Assembly: GCA_025769875.1 (NCBI GenBank)
Contig: JAGFNK010000197.1
Location: 24,845-88,844, forward strand
Source: Russula earlei
Taxonomy: Eukaryota; Basidiomycota; Agaricomycetes; Russulales; Russulaceae
DNA length: 64,000 nt
Direction of reading: 5' to 3'
The first letter of the stretch is position 1, and each line of letters opens with the position of its first letter. Below, one piece after another: positions 53,230-62,408 of the stretch. Under the pieces are notes generated by a model that saw nothing but the letters and a program-made list of their open reading frames with translations, was not told the DNA's origin and did not search any database. A program made the translations under genes and the position numbers.

Positions 53230-54906
53230 ATGAAAAAAAGTATTCTTCTAACAGTCGTTTGTGTTTGCGCAGCAGTGCTGGTAGTAAGTATCAGCTGTAA
53301 AAAAACACCTATACAATACACCACTACCAGTGATGTAAATATTGTGGATTACCTGCGTCGCTATCCTGACCAGTTTTCAGAATTTGTAAAATTGCTGGAC
53401 AGGGCGAACATTAGTTCTTACCTCAATGCCTATGGCGCCTACACCTGTTTTGCGCCCAACAATGCGGGCATAGCAGCATACCTGAAGAAGATCGGTAAAA
53501 CCTCTACCGATCAGTTGGATACGGCTGCCATCAGGGCCATCTGCCGTTTGCACCTGATAGAGGATACGATCACTACTTTGTCATTTACCGATGGCAAAAT
53601 GAATACGCCAACCATGTATGGCCAGTACCTGATCACCAGTGTAAATGGGGAAGGTTCTACTGTTGTAAACAGGCAGGCGATCATTCTGCAACCGAATATC
53701 CATACAGGTAACGGGTATATACACGTGTTGGACAATGTATTACAGCCGGCATCCTTAACCGTTGCACAGGCAGTAGAACAGAACACCCGTTATTCCATCT
53801 TTACCCAGGCATTAAAAGCCACTGGTTTTTATGATTCATTAAATATCAACAACAACCCGGATACTACCCGTACCTGGCTCACCGTACTGGCAGAACCGGA
53901 TTCTGTATACAAAACCATTGGTATTAATACCTATGCTGACCTGGTACACAAATACAACAATACCGGTAATCCCAGGAACCCCAATGACAGCCTCTTCCTG
54001 TATATGGCTTACCACGTTTTACCAGGGTTGAATTATGTAGCAGACATTGCTTCTGCACAATCACATGCTACACTGGCACCATTGAACGTGGTTACTGCTT
54101 TGCTTAGCGGCCAGACCGTATTACTGAACCAGGCAACTTTCAATGGTGTGTTTGAAGCAGGTGTGGCAGTAGACAGGGCCAATAGTGATAATTCCTGTAC
54201 CAATGGTGTGCTGGATGCACTTACCGGAGACATCTACCTGAAATTGCGCACTCCCGTACCGGTATATTGGGATGTAGCCGACCAGCCTGAAATTAGGAAG
54301 CTGACCTCTGTTTTCCGTAAACCTGGTAAGAGCAACATCTTTGCTTACGGATCATTATCTGGCATCACCTGGCAGAACACGACCATTAATGCGGTTACCT
54401 ATAACTGCGATGCGGCAACAGGTACCAATTTCTACTACTGGAATGATCACCTTGATTTTAACTTAAGAACACCTTCTAACCAAAACCAGTGGATCGAATT
54501 TACTACACCATTGCTGGTGAAAGGAACTTATAAAGTATGGATCTGCTACCGGAGAACGGCAGCCCAGGGAACCTATACACAGGTAACCTTTGATGGCGTA
54601 CCTACTTCCCGCCTGGTAGACCTTACCCAATATATACCAAGCACTACCGCTACGGATGCGGTATTGGAATCACAGGGTTTTAAAAGATATTCTTCCAGTG
54701 CGCCGTTGACCAACACCACGCAGGTGGCTCAATTGGCAGGTGTGATCAATGTGGCTACTACCGATTTGCATAAGATAAGGCTTACTGCCATTAAAGATGC
54801 AGGCTCCAGTGGTAACTCTGTAACGCTTGATATGATCCATTTTATACCGATTAGCCAGGATCAGTTACGCCCATTGTTTGGAAAAGACGGAACCATTACA
54901 CCATAA
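53230..54906 (+). CDS. FAS1 lipoprotein with C-terminal beta-sandwich (DUF5108-like)
   Basis: 558 residues with a lipoprotein signal (VVSISCKKT, Cys about 23). FAS1-1 is about 35-178 (YLNAYGAYTCFAPNNAGIAAYL, NGYIHVLDNVLQPAS). FAS1-2 is about 186-345 and more diverged. About 355-558 is a beta-rich domain (FYYWNDHLDFNLRTP, QWIEFTTPLLVKGTYKVWIC, VTFDGVPTSRLVDL, SVTLDMIHFIPI), resembling galactose-binding or carbohydrate-binding sandwiches and reported in FAS1/SusCD contexts as DUF5108; that label is from memory. It sits where SusE/SusF-type surface binders usually lie, so a glycan-binding role is likely. Confidence 0.8.
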   Translation: MKKSILLTVVCVCAAVLVVSISCKKTPIQYTTTSDVNIVDYLRRYPDQFSEFVKLLDRANISSYLNAYGAYTCFAPNNAGIAAYLKKIGKTSTDQLDTAAIRAICRLHLIEDTITTLSFTDGKMNTPTMYGQYLITSVNGEGSTVVNRQAIILQPNIHTGNGYIHVLDNVLQPASLTVAQAVEQNTRYSIFTQALKATGFYDSLNINNNPDTTRTWLTVLAEPDSVYKTIGINTYADLVHKYNNTGNPRNPNDSLFLYMAYHVLPGLNYVADIASAQSHATLAPLNVVTALLSGQTVLLNQATFNGVFEAGVAVDRANSDNSCTNGVLDALTGDIYLKLRTPVPVYWDVADQPEIRKLTSVFRKPGKSNIFAYGSLSGITWQNTTINAVTYNCDAATGTNFYYWNDHLDFNLRTPSNQNQWIEFTTPLLVKGTYKVWICYRRTAAQGTYTQVTFDGVPTSRLVDLTQYIPSTTATDAVLESQGFKRYSSSAPLTNTTQVAQLAGVINVATTDLHKIRLTAIKDAGSSGNSVTLDMIHFIPISQDQLRPLFGKDGTITP

Positions 54907-54962
54907 AAGAAGAAACCAGTTATTACCCTATCATTTCTTATTACAACGCTTAATTGTTTAGC

Positions 54963-56408
54963 ATGCTTTTTAAAAGAAACAAATTAACGATTGCCACTTT
55001 AGCTATTACGCTTGCATTATCTGCCTGTAGTAAGAAGTGGGATGACCATAACCAGGTAACCGATAACAACATTAATAATAACCTGTACCAGAACATTAGT
55101 AAAGCATCCAATACTACTATATTCAGCCAGTTGTTGGTGAAAACAGGGTATGATAAGATCCTGGCTTCTTCAAAAACCTATACTGTTTGGGTACCTACTG
55201 ACCAGGCACTGCAATCATTAGATCCCTCTATAGTAAGCGATACGGCAAAGCTTCGATTGTTTGTTACGAATCATATTTGTAACGAGTCTTATCTCGCCAG
55301 TACCACCAACCCTGATCAGCGGATCCTGATGATCGATGGTAAATATGAGTTGTTGTCTGGCCTGAAGTTCGATTCTGCCAATATCATCACCGCCAATCAA
55401 TATGCTGCCAATGGTATCTACCATATCATAGATAAGTTTGTACCGCGCATCGATAACTGCTGGGAGTGGATGCAGAACAGCACCACTGTTCCGATGAACA
55501 AGACTTTTCTTTTATCGCTGAATTACATTTATAACGATACCAGTAAAGCCAAAATAATCGGTGTTGACCCGGTTACAGGCCAAACACAGTATGACTTTAC
55601 CAATGCTACCCAAAACCGGAATCGCTTCCTGGATAAAGTGGCGAATGTGAATGATGAAACCAGCCCGTATACCCTTATCCTGCTGGTAGATAATTCTTTT
55701 ACTACTGAATTAAACAAGCTTACACCGTGGTTTAAGACCTCTACTACAGATAGTACCAACAGGTTGTCTTCTTTCCACCTGGTAAGAGACCTTGGTTTCA
55801 AAGGAGCTTATTCCCCTTCACAATTGCCTGATACCCTTATTTCGCAGTTTGGTGTAAAAGTGCCCATTAACAAATCTGCTATTGTGGCTTCTTACAGAAC
55901 CAGCAACGGATGGGTGCATGTGATGAGCCAGGTGAATTTTACCCTTACGTATAAATTCCCTTCTGTTATTGTACAGGGAGAAGCACCTACCGCTTTTGCG
56001 GCAGACAGGACAGCAAACGTGTTGTATCGCATCAGGGTAAACCCGAATAACGGCCAAACGTTCAAAGACCTGCTGATGCAGAACTATAGCTATGCCAGTT
56101 ACTGGATCAATTACAACGTGCCCGCTATGAATTCCATGCGTTATAACGTGTATTGGGTAGCTGTTAATGATGTGCAGGCTACACCACTCTGGCAGCAACG
56201 CCTGTCGATGGATAGCGCTGCCAACGCCACTGTTTTACCCTATGTAACCGTTGCGTATCAGAATTATAATGAGGTGCTGCTCGGGCAGGTAACTGTTAAC
56301 CAGTTCCGTAATGTGAATTTCTATGTGGTAGGCCCTACCGTGTCAACCAATTCCGGTGGCACGGATGCCATTTCACTGGACTATATACGTTTTGAACCAG
56401 CCTTTTAG
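54963..56408 (+). CDS. FAS1 lipoprotein, second copy with C-terminal beta-sandwich
   Basis: 481 residues from the ATG at 54963 (an upstream TTG is less likely). Lipobox at ALSACSKKW (Cys about 20). FAS1-1 is about 37-160 (YDKILASSKTYTVWVPTDQAL, NGIYHIIDKFV). A diverged FAS1-2 is about 165-320 (SPYTLILLVDNSFTTEL, NGWVHVMSQVNF). A C-terminal beta-sandwich, about 330-481, ends DAISLDYIRFEPAF, matching the end of the neighbour at 53230. The two adjacent genes share plan but little sequence. It leads into the second susC/susD pair. Confidence 0.8.
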   Translation: MLFKRNKLTIATLAITLALSACSKKWDDHNQVTDNNINNNLYQNISKASNTTIFSQLLVKTGYDKILASSKTYTVWVPTDQALQSLDPSIVSDTAKLRLFVTNHICNESYLASTTNPDQRILMIDGKYELLSGLKFDSANIITANQYAANGIYHIIDKFVPRIDNCWEWMQNSTTVPMNKTFLLSLNYIYNDTSKAKIIGVDPVTGQTQYDFTNATQNRNRFLDKVANVNDETSPYTLILLVDNSFTTELNKLTPWFKTSTTDSTNRLSSFHLVRDLGFKGAYSPSQLPDTLISQFGVKVPINKSAIVASYRTSNGWVHVMSQVNFTLTYKFPSVIVQGEAPTAFAADRTANVLYRIRVNPNNGQTFKDLLMQNYSYASYWINYNVPAMNSMRYNVYWVAVNDVQATPLWQQRLSMDSAANATVLPYVTVAYQNYNEVLLGQVTVNQFRNVNFYVVGPTVSTNSGGTDAISLDYIRFEPAF

Positions 56409-56464
56409 CAACCAATGCTTACCAGGTAACCATAAATATTTTGATTGATTCATACAGAACTAAC

Positions 56465-59400
56465 ATGCAACAACGTCATAACATATTGAAACAGGTAGTA
56501 GTGCTGGGATCTTTATTTGCCTGTACTGCCGTTCTGGCTCAGCAAAAAAAGTCTGTTTCTCCTGCGGCAAGCGCCAATGAGAAAGCGATGCAGGATGCAG
56601 TTAATAAATCGAAAGCAAAAAAGACCACTGCGCAAAGGAAAGATAGCCTGGCGGGCCAGGGCGTAAAGCTGGACCTGTACAGGAATGCAGATACTACTGG
56701 TATGAGAGCCGTGGGTATTGTAAGGGACGCTGCTACCGGGAAACCATTGGCCGCGGTTAATATTTCCGTTCCTGATTTCTCAGCAGCATTGACAGATGAT
56801 AACGGTCGTTTTTCTATAAAAGTGCCCAATTACAATGCTACCCTGTTTGTAAGCGGTGAAGGCTTCCAGGCAAAAGAAGTGGCTTTAAAAGGGAATAAAA
56901 GGGTAGAAGCCCGTTTATATGAAGATGCTTTTAACTCAGTGTATGATGCTGCTTATTTGCCTTTAGGCCCTAAGCCCGCCAATCAAACGCCTTTTGCCGT
57001 TACTTCCATGAGTATGGGAAATAGCTGGAACCGGAATACAGAGTCGGTAGATGGTTATTTAGAAGGCCAGGTGGCCGGGTTAAACGCTACCATGCGTTCC
57101 GGTACACCCAATGCCGGCGCTTACCTGGCATTAAGAGGTTACAGTTCCCTGTATGCTACTAACCAGCCATTGATCGTGGTGGATGGTATGCCTTATGATA
57201 TCAATGATTATGGTACTACTTTGTTAAGTAAACATTATACCAATCCGCTGGCACAAATAGACCCAAGGGATATTAAGAACATCACCGTGGTACAGGATGG
57301 GGGTTCATTGTATGGCACCAAGGGCGCCAATGGCGTTATATTGATCACTACAGGCCATGCAGAAAAGGAAGCAACAACCATTGATGCGGCTGTATATGGG
57401 GGTGTTAATTTCCAGCCAAAGGAATTGCCTGTTATGCAAAGCGCTGATTACAGAACGTTTCTGACGGACATGTTAAAAACAAGGGGATGGAGCGATGCCC
57501 AGATACAGGCACAGCCTTATATGAGCGATGATAAAACCAACCCTAACTATTACCGGTATCATAATGAAACCAACTGGCAGAAGCAGGTGTTACAAAATTC
57601 CGCTACTACCAATGCCTATTTAAAAGTAACCGGTGGTGATAACATAGCCCGTTATGCACTATCTCTGGGCTATTTAACCAATGCAGGTATTACACAAGCT
57701 ACCAGCCTTACCAAATACAACATGCGGTTATCAGCTGACTTAAACCTCAGTAAACGTTTAACGGCTGTAGCCAGCTTTGCGTATACGTATTATGAGCAAA
57801 AAGTACAGGCACAGGGATTTGCCGCTAAAACAAACCCTATGTACCTGGCTTTAACCAAAGCGCCGTTTATGGCTAAAAATGCGATAGCCGATAATGGTAC
57901 GGTGTCGCCTAACCTGGCAGATGTAGATACCCTCGGTATCGGTAACCCCGCTGCTATTATAGCCAATGCGCTTAACAGCAGCAAATCGTACCGGTTCTAT
58001 GGTTCTATTGCGTTGAATTATAAACTAACAAGATTACTCACTATCAAGAGCCTTATTGGTGCCACTATTGATGAAACACGTGAGCAGCTCTTTATTCCAA
58101 GAGCAGGCGTAGCCGACGATACCCTGAGCAATGCTGTAGCTTATAGCAGGCTGGGAGGGCAGGCTAAGCGATTAAGCGTATTGTATAACGATACTTATTT
58201 GGATTACACAAACACTTTTAAAAGGATCCATAGCCTCAATGTACGTTTAGGCGCTCGTTACCAAACCAGTAAAAATGAACAGGACCAGGCACTGAGTTAT
58301 AACTCTGCTACCGATAATTTTATTACCGTAGGTACGGGTGTAGCTTCCTTACGGCAGCTAACCGGTGGCATTGGCAAGTATAACTGGATGAATACATACC
58401 TGGCCGCTGATTATACCCTGGCCAATAAATACTTCCTTTCCTTTAATATGGCTGCCGATGCCTCTTCCCGCTTTGGCAGTGATATTCCCGGAGCCTTAAA
58501 GCTCAACACAGTAAATATGGCCATCATGCCTTCTGTAGGCGCCGGATGGCTGATCTCTTCTGAAAGCTTTATGCGTCCGCTCAAATTTGTTGATCTCTTA
58601 AAAGTGCGCGCTACTGTAAGCAAAACAGGTAACGATGATATTGGTAACTATACCGCTCAACAGTCGTATGTTTCTCAAAACCTGTTAGGTGTGGAAGGCC
58701 TGGTAAGAGGTAATGTAGCCAACCCGCATTTGCAATGGGAAGTAAATACAAAATTCAACGAAGGGATTGATATGGCGCTTTTTGGTGAGAGGCTGATCAT
58801 CAATGCCGATGTTTACCAGAACAAAACCACTAAGATGCTGGCGTATGAAACACTGCCCATCGCATCTGGTTTTGACTATGCCATTACCAACAGCGGCGCT
58901 ATGAAAACAACAGGTGCCAACCTGGCTGTATCTGCCCGCATCATCAACAAGAAACTATTAAAATGGGATGTTGGTTTTAATATAGCGGCGTTTAAAAACC
59001 GCGTTACACAATTGCCCAGTGGTTCCGTTACTTCCAAATATGGCGGCGCTACCATATTGACAGCAGTGGGTGGACCGGCCAATGTTTTCTATGGTTACAA
59101 AACAAACGGCGTGTTTACCTCCGATGCAGAGGCCGCTGCTTCCGGTTTAATGAAGAAAATGGCGGATGGCTCAACAGTAGCCTTTAAAGGTGGCGATGTT
59201 AGGTTCATAGATGTGAATGGCGACAAAATGATTGATGATAACGACAGGCAGGTGATCGGTAATCCTAATCCTGATTTTTTCGGTGGCTTTAATACAAAGC
59301 TTACCTGGAAGCGTATATCACTGGAAGCCTTATTCACTTTCAGCAAAGGCAACCGGATCTATAATGGCGTACGTGCCATGCTGGAATCCGAATCAAGTGT

Positions 59401-59761
59401 CAATAATCAATTGATGAGCGTGGTAAACAGGTGGAGAGCGCCGGGACAGGTAACCAATATGCCAAAGGCAACCTGGGGCGACCCTATGGGTAACAGTAGC
59501 TTCTCCGACAGGTGGATAGAAGATGGCTCCTTCCTGCGGTTGAAAATGGTAACCATTACGTATAACCTGCCATTTAAAGAACATGGCGCCTTTAAGGGAG
59601 CAACGCTTTACGTAACAGGTAATAACCTGGTAACCTTTACCAAATACCTTGGTTTCGATCCTGAATTCTATTCTTCAGAATCTGTTTTTGCAAGAGGGGT
59701 AGATGTAGGACTGGAACCACAATTCAAATCAATCATAGCCGGTGTTCGTGTAGGATTTTAA
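56465..59761 (+). CDS. Second SusC/RagA-type TonB-dependent transporter
   Basis: 1098 residues from the ATG at 56465 (the in-frame TTG at 56441 only adds residues before the signal peptide). The signal region ends near VLAQ (about 26), followed by a Lys/Ala/Ser-rich linker (27-70). The CarboxypepD_reg-like domain (about 79-145: AVGIVRDAATGKPLAAVNIS, DDNGRFSIKVP) is followed by the plug (AYLALRGYSSLYATNQPLIV, ITVVQDGGSLYGTKGANGVI) and a barrel ending IIAGVRVGF. It is diverged from the first SusC, suggesting that a second oligosaccharide is imported. The neighbouring susD starts 24 bases after the stop. Confidence 0.94.
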   Translation: MQQRHNILKQVVVLGSLFACTAVLAQQKKSVSPAASANEKAMQDAVNKSKAKKTTAQRKDSLAGQGVKLDLYRNADTTGMRAVGIVRDAATGKPLAAVNISVPDFSAALTDDNGRFSIKVPNYNATLFVSGEGFQAKEVALKGNKRVEARLYEDAFNSVYDAAYLPLGPKPANQTPFAVTSMSMGNSWNRNTESVDGYLEGQVAGLNATMRSGTPNAGAYLALRGYSSLYATNQPLIVVDGMPYDINDYGTTLLSKHYTNPLAQIDPRDIKNITVVQDGGSLYGTKGANGVILITTGHAEKEATTIDAAVYGGVNFQPKELPVMQSADYRTFLTDMLKTRGWSDAQIQAQPYMSDDKTNPNYYRYHNETNWQKQVLQNSATTNAYLKVTGGDNIARYALSLGYLTNAGITQATSLTKYNMRLSADLNLSKRLTAVASFAYTYYEQKVQAQGFAAKTNPMYLALTKAPFMAKNAIADNGTVSPNLADVDTLGIGNPAAIIANALNSSKSYRFYGSIALNYKLTRLLTIKSLIGATIDETREQLFIPRAGVADDTLSNAVAYSRLGGQAKRLSVLYNDTYLDYTNTFKRIHSLNVRLGARYQTSKNEQDQALSYNSATDNFITVGTGVASLRQLTGGIGKYNWMNTYLAADYTLANKYFLSFNMAADASSRFGSDIPGALKLNTVNMAIMPSVGAGWLISSESFMRPLKFVDLLKVRATVSKTGNDDIGNYTAQQSYVSQNLLGVEGLVRGNVANPHLQWEVNTKFNEGIDMALFGERLIINADVYQNKTTKMLAYETLPIASGFDYAITNSGAMKTTGANLAVSARIINKKLLKWDVGFNIAAFKNRVTQLPSGSVTSKYGGATILTAVGGPANVFYGYKTNGVFTSDAEAAASGLMKKMADGSTVAFKGGDVRFIDVNGDKMIDDNDRQVIGNPNPDFFGGFNTKLTWKRISLEALFTFSKGNRIYNGVRAMLESESSVNNQLMSVVNRWRAPGQVTNMPKATWGDPMGNSSFSDRWIEDGSFLRLKMVTITYNLPFKEHGAFKGATLYVTGNNLVTFTKYLGFDPEFYSSESVFARGVDVGLEPQFKSIIAGVRVGF

Positions 59762-59785
59762 TGATTTAAAAAGCTATTACAGAGT

Positions 59786-61588
59786 ATGAAATCAATAATA
59801 ACCCAATCATTTGTTCGTGTATCGCTGTTATTGCTGGTAGCAGGCAGCTTATTACTGAGTTCTTGTAAAAAGACTTTCAATATAGAGCCTGAAACGGTAT
59901 TAACGCCCGACCAGATGTACCGGAATGTATATGATGCAGATGCTGCAGTGATCGGGCTGTATGGCAAGCTAATGGGATTAGCCAAACAATACGTTATCCT
60001 GAATGAGCTCCGTGCAGACCTGATGGAGGTAACGCCCAATGCAGATGCTAACCTCAAAGAAATCAATGAACAAAGCGCTACCATCAGCGCCAACAACCCG
60101 TATGCGAGCCCTAAACTCTTTTATTCGCTGATCAATGATTGCAATGATGTGCTGAAGAACTTCAATAGCATGATCAAACAAAACAAGTTCACCCAGGATC
60201 AATACAGCCAGCGTTATTCCGATGTAGGCGTATTACGGTCATGGCTGTTCTTCCAGTTAGGCCTGCATTATGGAACCATTCCTTATGTTACTGACCCACT
60301 GGAGAACATCGATGCGGTAAAGGACCCTTCCAAATACCCGATGATCCCTTTTAAACAACTGATCGATTCCCTGATCACCTTTACCAATACATTGCCCTAT
60401 GTAATGCCATACCCTACAGGTGCGAGCATCAATACAGGGCTGATCACTACAGTAGACGGTAATAATACCAAGAGATTCTTTATAGACAAATATGCCTTTT
60501 TGGGAGACCTGAATTTATGGAAAGGCAATTACAACCAGGCTGCCAGCTATTACAGGCCTTTGATGGAGCACAACGGCTACGACCTCGATAACCCTAATAG
60601 CCTGTATTCCAATGGCGACCAGTTTTACCAGGAGTTCAGGCAGCCTTATGCAGATGTGGTAGCGAACAACGATCTGTGCGTAGGCTATATCAGGTATAAA
60701 GAAACAGATACCGCTTCTTTGATTGAAAATAATTCACAGGGCTGGCGTTCTATGTTTGCAAGAACACAGGATAAATTATGGTTGCAGCAATGGCTATGGG
60801 TATTACCCTTCAGCAGCAGCTTTTCACCAACCAATCCTTTCATTGACCTGTTCTCCAATAATGGAGGTAGTTACCTGGTAATGCCTTCCCAGAATGCAGT
60901 AGATAACTGGAATAGCCAAAAGCAGGCCAATGGATTTCCTTTTGACGCAAGAGGAAACTTTACCTGGAAGACCATCAACGGCCAACGGGTGATCATGAAA
61001 TACCTGTATAACTATGTAGATGGTACTACCTTACTACCCATCAACCCATTGCTCAAAAATGGCCAGTGGTTCCTGAACAGGGCAGCCAATGTACACCTGC
61101 ATTTTGCAGAAGCAGCTAACAGGGATAACAGGCACAAGTTGGCGTACGCCTTCCTGAACAATGGTATTACCACTGTATTCGATACTTCTACTGCCAGTGG
61201 CAGGGATGTAACCAATTTACAAAACACTTTATACGATGCGTACCCTTATAATTTCGATGCCCGTTATGGAACCTATCCCTACTACAGGGGTGACTGGTAC
61301 AGGCATGGCGGCGTACGTGGCTGCGCAAGATTAGTGAATTCAACAGTTACCGGCGACAGTACCATAGCCATTGAAAACTCTATTTTACAGGAAGGAGCAC
61401 TGGAGCTGGCGTATGAAGGAGAACGTTGGGGCGACCTGGTAAGGATTGCTACCCGAAGGAATGATCCTTCTATAGTAGCGAATGCGGTATATGCTAAATT
61501 AAGTAAAGATGGTAACCCCAATGCAGCAGCTGTAAGAACGCGTTTAATGAACCCGGCAAACTGGTATTTGCCGTTCAAATGGAATTAA
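59786..61588 (+). CDS. Second SusD/RagB family lipoprotein
   Basis: 600 residues, longer than most SusD proteins. Signal peptide with lipobox LLSSCKKT (Cys about 28). The SusD core includes YDADAAVIGLYGKLMGLAKQYV, LNELRADLME, LINDCNDVLKNFNSM and VLRSWLFFQLGLHYGTIPYV, and a C-terminal ILQEGALELAYEGERWGDLVRIA. An extra stretch in the middle (about 290-400) explains the length. It pairs with the preceding SusC. The next gene starts 20 bases downstream. Confidence 0.93.
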   Translation: MKSIITQSFVRVSLLLLVAGSLLLSSCKKTFNIEPETVLTPDQMYRNVYDADAAVIGLYGKLMGLAKQYVILNELRADLMEVTPNADANLKEINEQSATISANNPYASPKLFYSLINDCNDVLKNFNSMIKQNKFTQDQYSQRYSDVGVLRSWLFFQLGLHYGTIPYVTDPLENIDAVKDPSKYPMIPFKQLIDSLITFTNTLPYVMPYPTGASINTGLITTVDGNNTKRFFIDKYAFLGDLNLWKGNYNQAASYYRPLMEHNGYDLDNPNSLYSNGDQFYQEFRQPYADVVANNDLCVGYIRYKETDTASLIENNSQGWRSMFARTQDKLWLQQWLWVLPFSSSFSPTNPFIDLFSNNGGSYLVMPSQNAVDNWNSQKQANGFPFDARGNFTWKTINGQRVIMKYLYNYVDGTTLLPINPLLKNGQWFLNRAANVHLHFAEAANRDNRHKLAYAFLNNGITTVFDTSTASGRDVTNLQNTLYDAYPYNFDARYGTYPYYRGDWYRHGGVRGCARLVNSTVTGDSTIAIENSILQEGALELAYEGERWGDLVRIATRRNDPSIVANAVYAKLSKDGNPNAAAVRTRLMNPANWYLPFKWN

Positions 61589-61608
61589 TAACCATAAAAC
61601 CACTCCTT

Positions 61609-62121
61609 ATGCGACCTACATTTTTGCTGATAGCAATGATGTTGCTATCGTTTGTTTCAAAAACCAATGCACAATGCACTGGCTCTAATTCATTATCAAC
61701 ATTTGGGTTGATCGATTTTACCGGCTCAGACCCATTGAATCCAAACAGGTCTGAACAGATGTATTTACAGGCAAATCCTGTTGGTGGAGCCACCGTTATA
61801 TATGCACACCTGTGGATGGCCATTGATGATGCTTCCGGCAGCAGCTCAACCGTATTGGTTGATAACGTAAGCACCAGTTCTTATATGGATGCAAACCTCT
61901 CCTATAACAGGAACAATGTGATAGGCCTGCATTATGGATGGGAGATCGTTTATTCAGATAATACGTACGACTGGGAAAATTGTGATTATGATTTCACCGC
62001 TTTTTCCGCTAACAGGGCACACTTTGTTCCATACTTTAAAAGGGAACAGGTAAGCTCAGATGCGGTACAGAAGAATGATATCCGGTTGCAGGAACAACCT
62101 GTTGTATCTGTATTCAAATAA
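61609..62121 (+). CDS. Small secreted protein of unknown function in the utilisation locus
   Basis: 170 residues from the ATG at 61609; an in-frame ATG at 61579 overlaps the susD end and precedes the signal peptide, so I prefer the later start. A signal peptide ends near KTNAQ (22). The mature part is beta-rich with aromatic and Asn residues (VIYAHLWMAIDDASGSSS, YDWENCDYDFTAF, AHFVPYFKREQ). I recognise no family. The position between susD and the esterase gene suggests a role in the same pathway. It ends at a clear terminator. Confidence 0.65.
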   Translation: MRPTFLLIAMMLLSFVSKTNAQCTGSNSLSTFGLIDFTGSDPLNPNRSEQMYLQANPVGGATVIYAHLWMAIDDASGSSSTVLVDNVSTSSYMDANLSYNRNNVIGLHYGWEIVYSDNTYDWENCDYDFTAFSANRAHFVPYFKREQVSSDAVQKNDIRLQEQPVVSVFK

Positions 62122-62176
62122 CAACAACAGAACACTTTGGTAGCATAGTTTTCTCTCATGCAGTTGATTAGGTGCC

Positions 62177-62211
62177 AGGCAATCATTATTCATTTAATGG
62201 TTGCCTTTTTT
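62177..62211 (+). terminator. Terminator after the small secreted gene
   Basis: AGGCAATCATT pairs with AATGGTTGCCT (one G-T pair) around an eight-base loop, followed by TTTTT. It marks the end of the SusCD transcript. Confidence 0.8.
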
Positions 62212-62218
62212 ATTGATT

Positions 62219-62321
62219 GCCACAAAGGCGCAAAGGCACGAAGAAATAATAGCTCATAACGTACCATTTACTACTCTTCTTACCACTTATAACATTCTTT
62301 GTGCCTCAGTGCCTTTGTGGC
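62219..62321. repeat. Imperfect 27-bp inverted repeat flanking a 49-base spacer
   Basis: Left arm 62219-62245 starts GCCACAAAGGC; right arm 62295-62321 is its near-complement ending GCCTTTGTGGC. The spacer contains TAACGTACCA and ACTTATAAC pieces akin to the CGTATAACGTACAAC element. It looks like a non-autonomous, palindromic intergenic repeat between terminator and esterase gene. Confidence 0.7.
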
Positions 62322-62408
62322 CATTTTATCAGGATGGCACAGGATAATACGGCGTATGATAAGCCCTACTTTCATCCCATTATTTTATTCTCTAAAACGA
62401 TTGCTGTT

